From Cytophagales bacterium (GTDB taxonomy: Bacteria > Bacteroidota > Bacteroidia > Cytophagales > Spirosomataceae): a DNA stretch of 9,002 nt. Below the pieces are notes generated by a model, which was given only the letters and a program-made list of their open reading frames with translations, ran no database searches and was not told where the DNA came from. The first letter of the stretch is position 1; every line of letters starts with the position of its first letter. The translations under genes and the position numbers were made by a program. Shown in pieces: positions 7,801 to 9,002 of the stretch. The DNA is taken from positions 1 through 9,002 of the forward strand of contig JABMMK010000180.1 of NCBI GenBank assembly GCA_013205605.1, written 5' to 3'.

Positions 7801-8669
7801 TTTATGGAGAGTTGTCGGCCCTGCCTACACCCGCTTTTTTCTATGGATTAAAGCAGGATGAGGAGATTATGATTACGATAGAGCCGGGTAAGACGATCAT
7901 AGTCAAGTTTCTATATATGTCGGACCCGGATGAGTCGGGCTTGCGGAATGTGACTTTTGATTTGAATGGTCAAGCTAGGCGAATTAAGATTTTAGATCGC
8001 AATATTAAGATCGAGAAAGCCCAACATGCGAAGGCGAAGGAGAAGGGGGATATTGGTGCTCCATTGCAAGGCCGATTGAGTCGTATATTAGTGAAGTCTG
8101 GGGATGAGGTAAAGAAAAATGCCCCTTTGTATATTATTGAGGCCATGAAAATGGAATCCATCGTTTCTGCACCTTTTGAAGGGTTAATTGGGAATGTGGT
8201 GTTGAATGAGGGTACGGTGGTGGAGCAAGATGATTTAGTATTAACGCTAGAGAAGGCTAAATTGCCAGAGCCTGACGTGGAGGAGTATTTATTTGTTTAT
8301 GGTACGTTGAGACGTGACTGTGGCAATGACTTACATCGATTAATTGCTCGAAATTCCGATTACATAGGCATGGCTACGTTCCAAGGACAAATGTATCACG
8401 TAGCTGATTATCCAGGTATTGTGACTTCTGAGAATGCTGCAGACCAAGTAGTTGGCGAACTTTATTTATTATCCAAAACGATTAAATTACTGAATGTATT
8501 AGATGAGTACGAGGAATTTGATGCGGAAGATTTAACAGCTAGTTTATTTGTCAGAAATAAAGTGAATGTAAATTTGAAGGGAAAAATAATCAGCTCGTAT
8601 GCTTATTTATACAACCGGCCAGTGAATTCGCTGAAACGGATTAGATCGGGTGATTTTTTAAAAGGATAA
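4809..8669 (+). CDS. pyc: Pyruvate carboxylase with a C-terminal gamma-glutamylcyclotransferase-like domain
   Basis: Biotin-dependent pyruvate carboxylase makes oxaloacetate from pyruvate, bicarbonate and ATP to refill the TCA cycle and feed gluconeogenesis. Biotin carboxylase (about 1-460) has the ATP loop GGGGRGMR (170-177), H216, K245 and EVNPRIQVEH (296-305). Carboxyltransferase (about 535-1010) has DTTFRDGHQ (542-550), K715 in AIKDMAG (the lysine carboxylated in this family), metal ligands H744 and H746 in HLHTHD, and T898 in SLTAEDV. The allosteric/tetramerisation segment is about 1015-1070. The biotin carrier (about 1080-1147) has K1114 in EAMKMES. This alone is a normal ~1150-residue enzyme. 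The frame then continues through a short linker into a YtfP/AIG2-like domain (about 1157-1286), giving 1286 residues. One conserved position differs: the histidine normally found in QRRHQK is F243. The start is fixed by an in-frame stop 10 bases upstream and fits the family N-terminus (SSLLIANRGEIA). No Shine-Dalgarno sequence is seen. The carboxylase call is very secure; the extra domain's function is inferred. Confidence 0.97.
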   Translation: MPKSYVNKISSLLIANRGEIAIRIMRAASELGIRTVAVYTFEDRYSLHRYKADEAYQIGKENEPLKPYLDIEGLISLCKSKKIDAIHPGYGFLSENVKLALRCREEGIVFVGPSPEAMKALGDKVAAKLAASKANVPMIQDSKGDLSVYDLALSEARRITFPVMVKAAAGGGGRGMRVVRKEEDLEKAYQEARNEAKNAFGDETIFIEKFINEPKHIEVQLLGDQHGNLVHLYERDCSVQRRFQKVVEIAPSFGLKEETKQKLYGYALAIGKAVNYYNAGTVEFLVDKDENIYFIEVNPRIQVEHTITEEVTGIDIVRTQILIAQNYKLSDSGIYILSQADIPLRGFAIQCRITTEDPSNGFKPDFGTIIAYRNAAGFGIRLDEGSSYPGVKISPYFDSMLVKVSAKGRTLRGASERLNRALTEFRIRGVKTNIPFLRNVITHPIFQDGQCTVQFIDTHPELFKFKPTRDRSTKALRYLGEVIVNGNPDVKVKPKAPFRLATIPFVDPAKEFPKGNKQLLDELGPEKFAKHILDSKQVYFTDTTFRDGHQSLLATRVRTQDMLAVANGFAKSFPTLFSMEVWGGATFDVAMRFLQESPWKRLQEFREAMPNMLLQMLFRGSNAVGYSAYPDNLIEKFVEKSSEAGVDVFRIFDSLNWIEAMKVSIRAVRERTPGIAEAAICYTGDLYTNPKYNLQYYLDMARQLEDAGAHMLAIKDMAGLLRPFQAATLVTELKKTVGIPIHLHTHDTASVQSATYLKAIEAGVDIVDGALGAMSGLTSQPNLNSLVAMLQGQKNESHLDLDLLNEYSNYWEAVRAMYAPFESELKAGTAEVYTNEIPGGQYTNLRGQAIALGVGDKFELLKDNYSEANKLFGDLVKVTPSSKVVGDMAIFMTANSLTAEDVYAKGSTLSFPESVKDFFKGGLGQPYQGFPKQLQEIILKGEVALEGRPNDHLAPIDFDQDFKEFQAKFPDIEDGFFDYLSYKMYPKVFEDYYKNHALYGELSALPTPAFFYGLKQDEEIMITIEPGKTIIVKFLYMSDPDESGLRNVTFDLNGQARRIKILDRNIKIEKAQHAKAKEKGDIGAPLQGRLSRILVKSGDEVKKNAPLYIIEAMKMESIVSAPFEGLIGNVVLNEGTVVEQDDLVLTLEKAKLPEPDVEEYLFVYGTLRRDCGNDLHRLIARNSDYIGMATFQGQMYHVADYPGIVTSENAADQVVGELYLLSKTIKLLNVLDEYEEFDAEDLTASLFVRNKVNVNLKGKIISSYAYLYNRPVNSLKRIRSGDFLKG
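8277..8666 (+). other. Fused gamma-glutamylcyclotransferase-like (YtfP/AIG2) domain of the pyruvate carboxylase
   Basis: Residues 1157-1286 of the carboxylase chain carry the hallmarks of the GGCT-like fold. The substrate loop is YGTLR (1164-1168), then come YPG (1201-1203), GELY (1216-1219) and LDEYE (1231-1235), where E1235 sits at the position of the catalytic glutamate. The ending YNRPV (1268-1272) and SGDFL resembles the C-terminus of E. coli YtfP as I remember it. Family members cyclise gamma-glutamyl groups to release 5-oxoproline, though many YtfP-like proteins have no proven substrate. The linker from the biotin carrier is only about ten residues. V1157 (GTG at 8277-8279) lies where a free-standing YtfP would start, so internal initiation is conceivable, but no good ribosome binding site precedes it. 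Confidence 0.85.
8661..8666 (+). promoter_or_regulatory. Possible ribosome binding site for the downstream phosphodiesterase
   Basis: AAAGGA lies six bases before the ATG at 8673. It also encodes the last Lys-Gly of the carboxylase chain, so it may be coincidental. It is the only Shine-Dalgarno-like sequence at a gene start in this window and supports the ATG chosen. Confidence 0.45.
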
Positions 8670-8672
8670 TAT

Positions 8673-9002
8673 ATGAAAAATTTTATTTTGTTTGCACTTT
8701 GCTTGTTTTCTCTTTCGGCGGTAGCTCAAGAAAATCTCAAAAAAGCACATGCCCATAATGACTATGAACATGCTAAGCCATTTTTCGAAGCTTTTAAATT
8801 AGGTTTTGGTTCTATCGAGGCGGATGTTTATGCGATTAATGGGGAGCTTTTGGTGAGTCATAATTTAGCAGATGTGAAGGCGGATCGGACTTTGAAATCC
8901 CTGTATATTGATCCCATTGTGGCCGTTTTAAAGGCTAAGAAACAAGGCAATTTTCATCAATTTTTAATTGATTTTAAAACGAATGCGGACTCAACTTTAC
9001 CC
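8673..9002 (+). CDS. Secreted PI-PLC/glycerophosphodiester phosphodiesterase-like protein, N-terminal part
   Basis: The frame opens three bases after the carboxylase stop and stays open for 110 codons to the window edge. Residues 1-18 form a signal peptide (Lys2, hydrophobic core, SAVA before Q19), so the protein is probably exported by Sec and cut by signal peptidase I; there is no lipobox. The mature start has HAHNDYEH with H28-N29, then SIEADVY (E49, D51) and VSHN (H63). This His-Asn, Glu-x-Asp, His pattern is that of the metal- and histidine-dependent TIM-barrel phosphodiesterases (GDPD/PI-PLC superfamily, including a subgroup related to fungal AIM6). Such enzymes cleave phosphodiesters of glycerophospho-compounds or phosphoinositides; the substrate here is unknown. 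It is likely co-transcribed with the carboxylase gene. The C-terminal half of the barrel is outside the window. Confidence 0.85.
   Translation, partial: MKNFILFALCLFSLSAVAQENLKKAHAHNDYEHAKPFFEAFKLGFGSIEADVYAINGELLVSHNLADVKADRTLKSLYIDPIVAVLKAKKQGNFHQFLIDFKTNADSTLP

Noticed and set aside
8620..8690. Terminator between the carboxylase and the phosphodiesterase genes
   Set aside because: The gap is only three bases and the nearby T-run (8654-8659) lies inside the coding sequence with no clear stem before it.

Overview
The window looks like the chromosome of an AT-rich member of the Bacteroidota. A freshwater or environmental Cytophagales-type bacterium is my best guess, from memory of these protein families and not from any search. 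Three things point that way: the moderately low GC content, genes that mostly start without a Shine-Dalgarno sequence, and the protein styles (a MutS2 with a C-terminal Smr domain, a single-chain pyruvate carboxylase, a small TPR lipoprotein). I see no mobile elements, CRISPR arrays, tRNA or rRNA genes. All genes sit in two divergent, tightly packed blocks.

The left block (minus strand, read from about 4586 down to 1) runs pdxA, then a D-2-hydroxyacid dehydrogenase, then mutS2, then a TPR-type lipoprotein cut by the window edge. The junctions are a 1-base gap, a 4-base ATGA overlap and a direct stop-start abutment, so the four genes are almost certainly one transcript. PdxA makes a vitamin B6 precursor. 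The dehydrogenase beside it is of the phosphoglycerate dehydrogenase type and could supply an upstream step of the same pathway. MutS2 acts on DNA recombination intermediates and/or stalled ribosomes.

A 222-base AT-rich divergent intergenic region (4587-4808) separates the blocks and should hold both promoters.

The right block (plus strand) starts with a 1286-residue pyruvate carboxylase, which converts pyruvate to oxaloacetate. Its first ~1150 residues form a complete biotin carboxylase, carboxyltransferase and biotin-carrier chain. They are followed in the same frame by an extra ~127-residue gamma-glutamylcyclotransferase-like (YtfP/AIG2-type) domain. I do not recognise this as a standard architecture, and it is the most interesting feature here. 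Three bases after its stop begins a secreted phosphodiesterase of the PI-PLC/GDPD superfamily, cut by the right edge.
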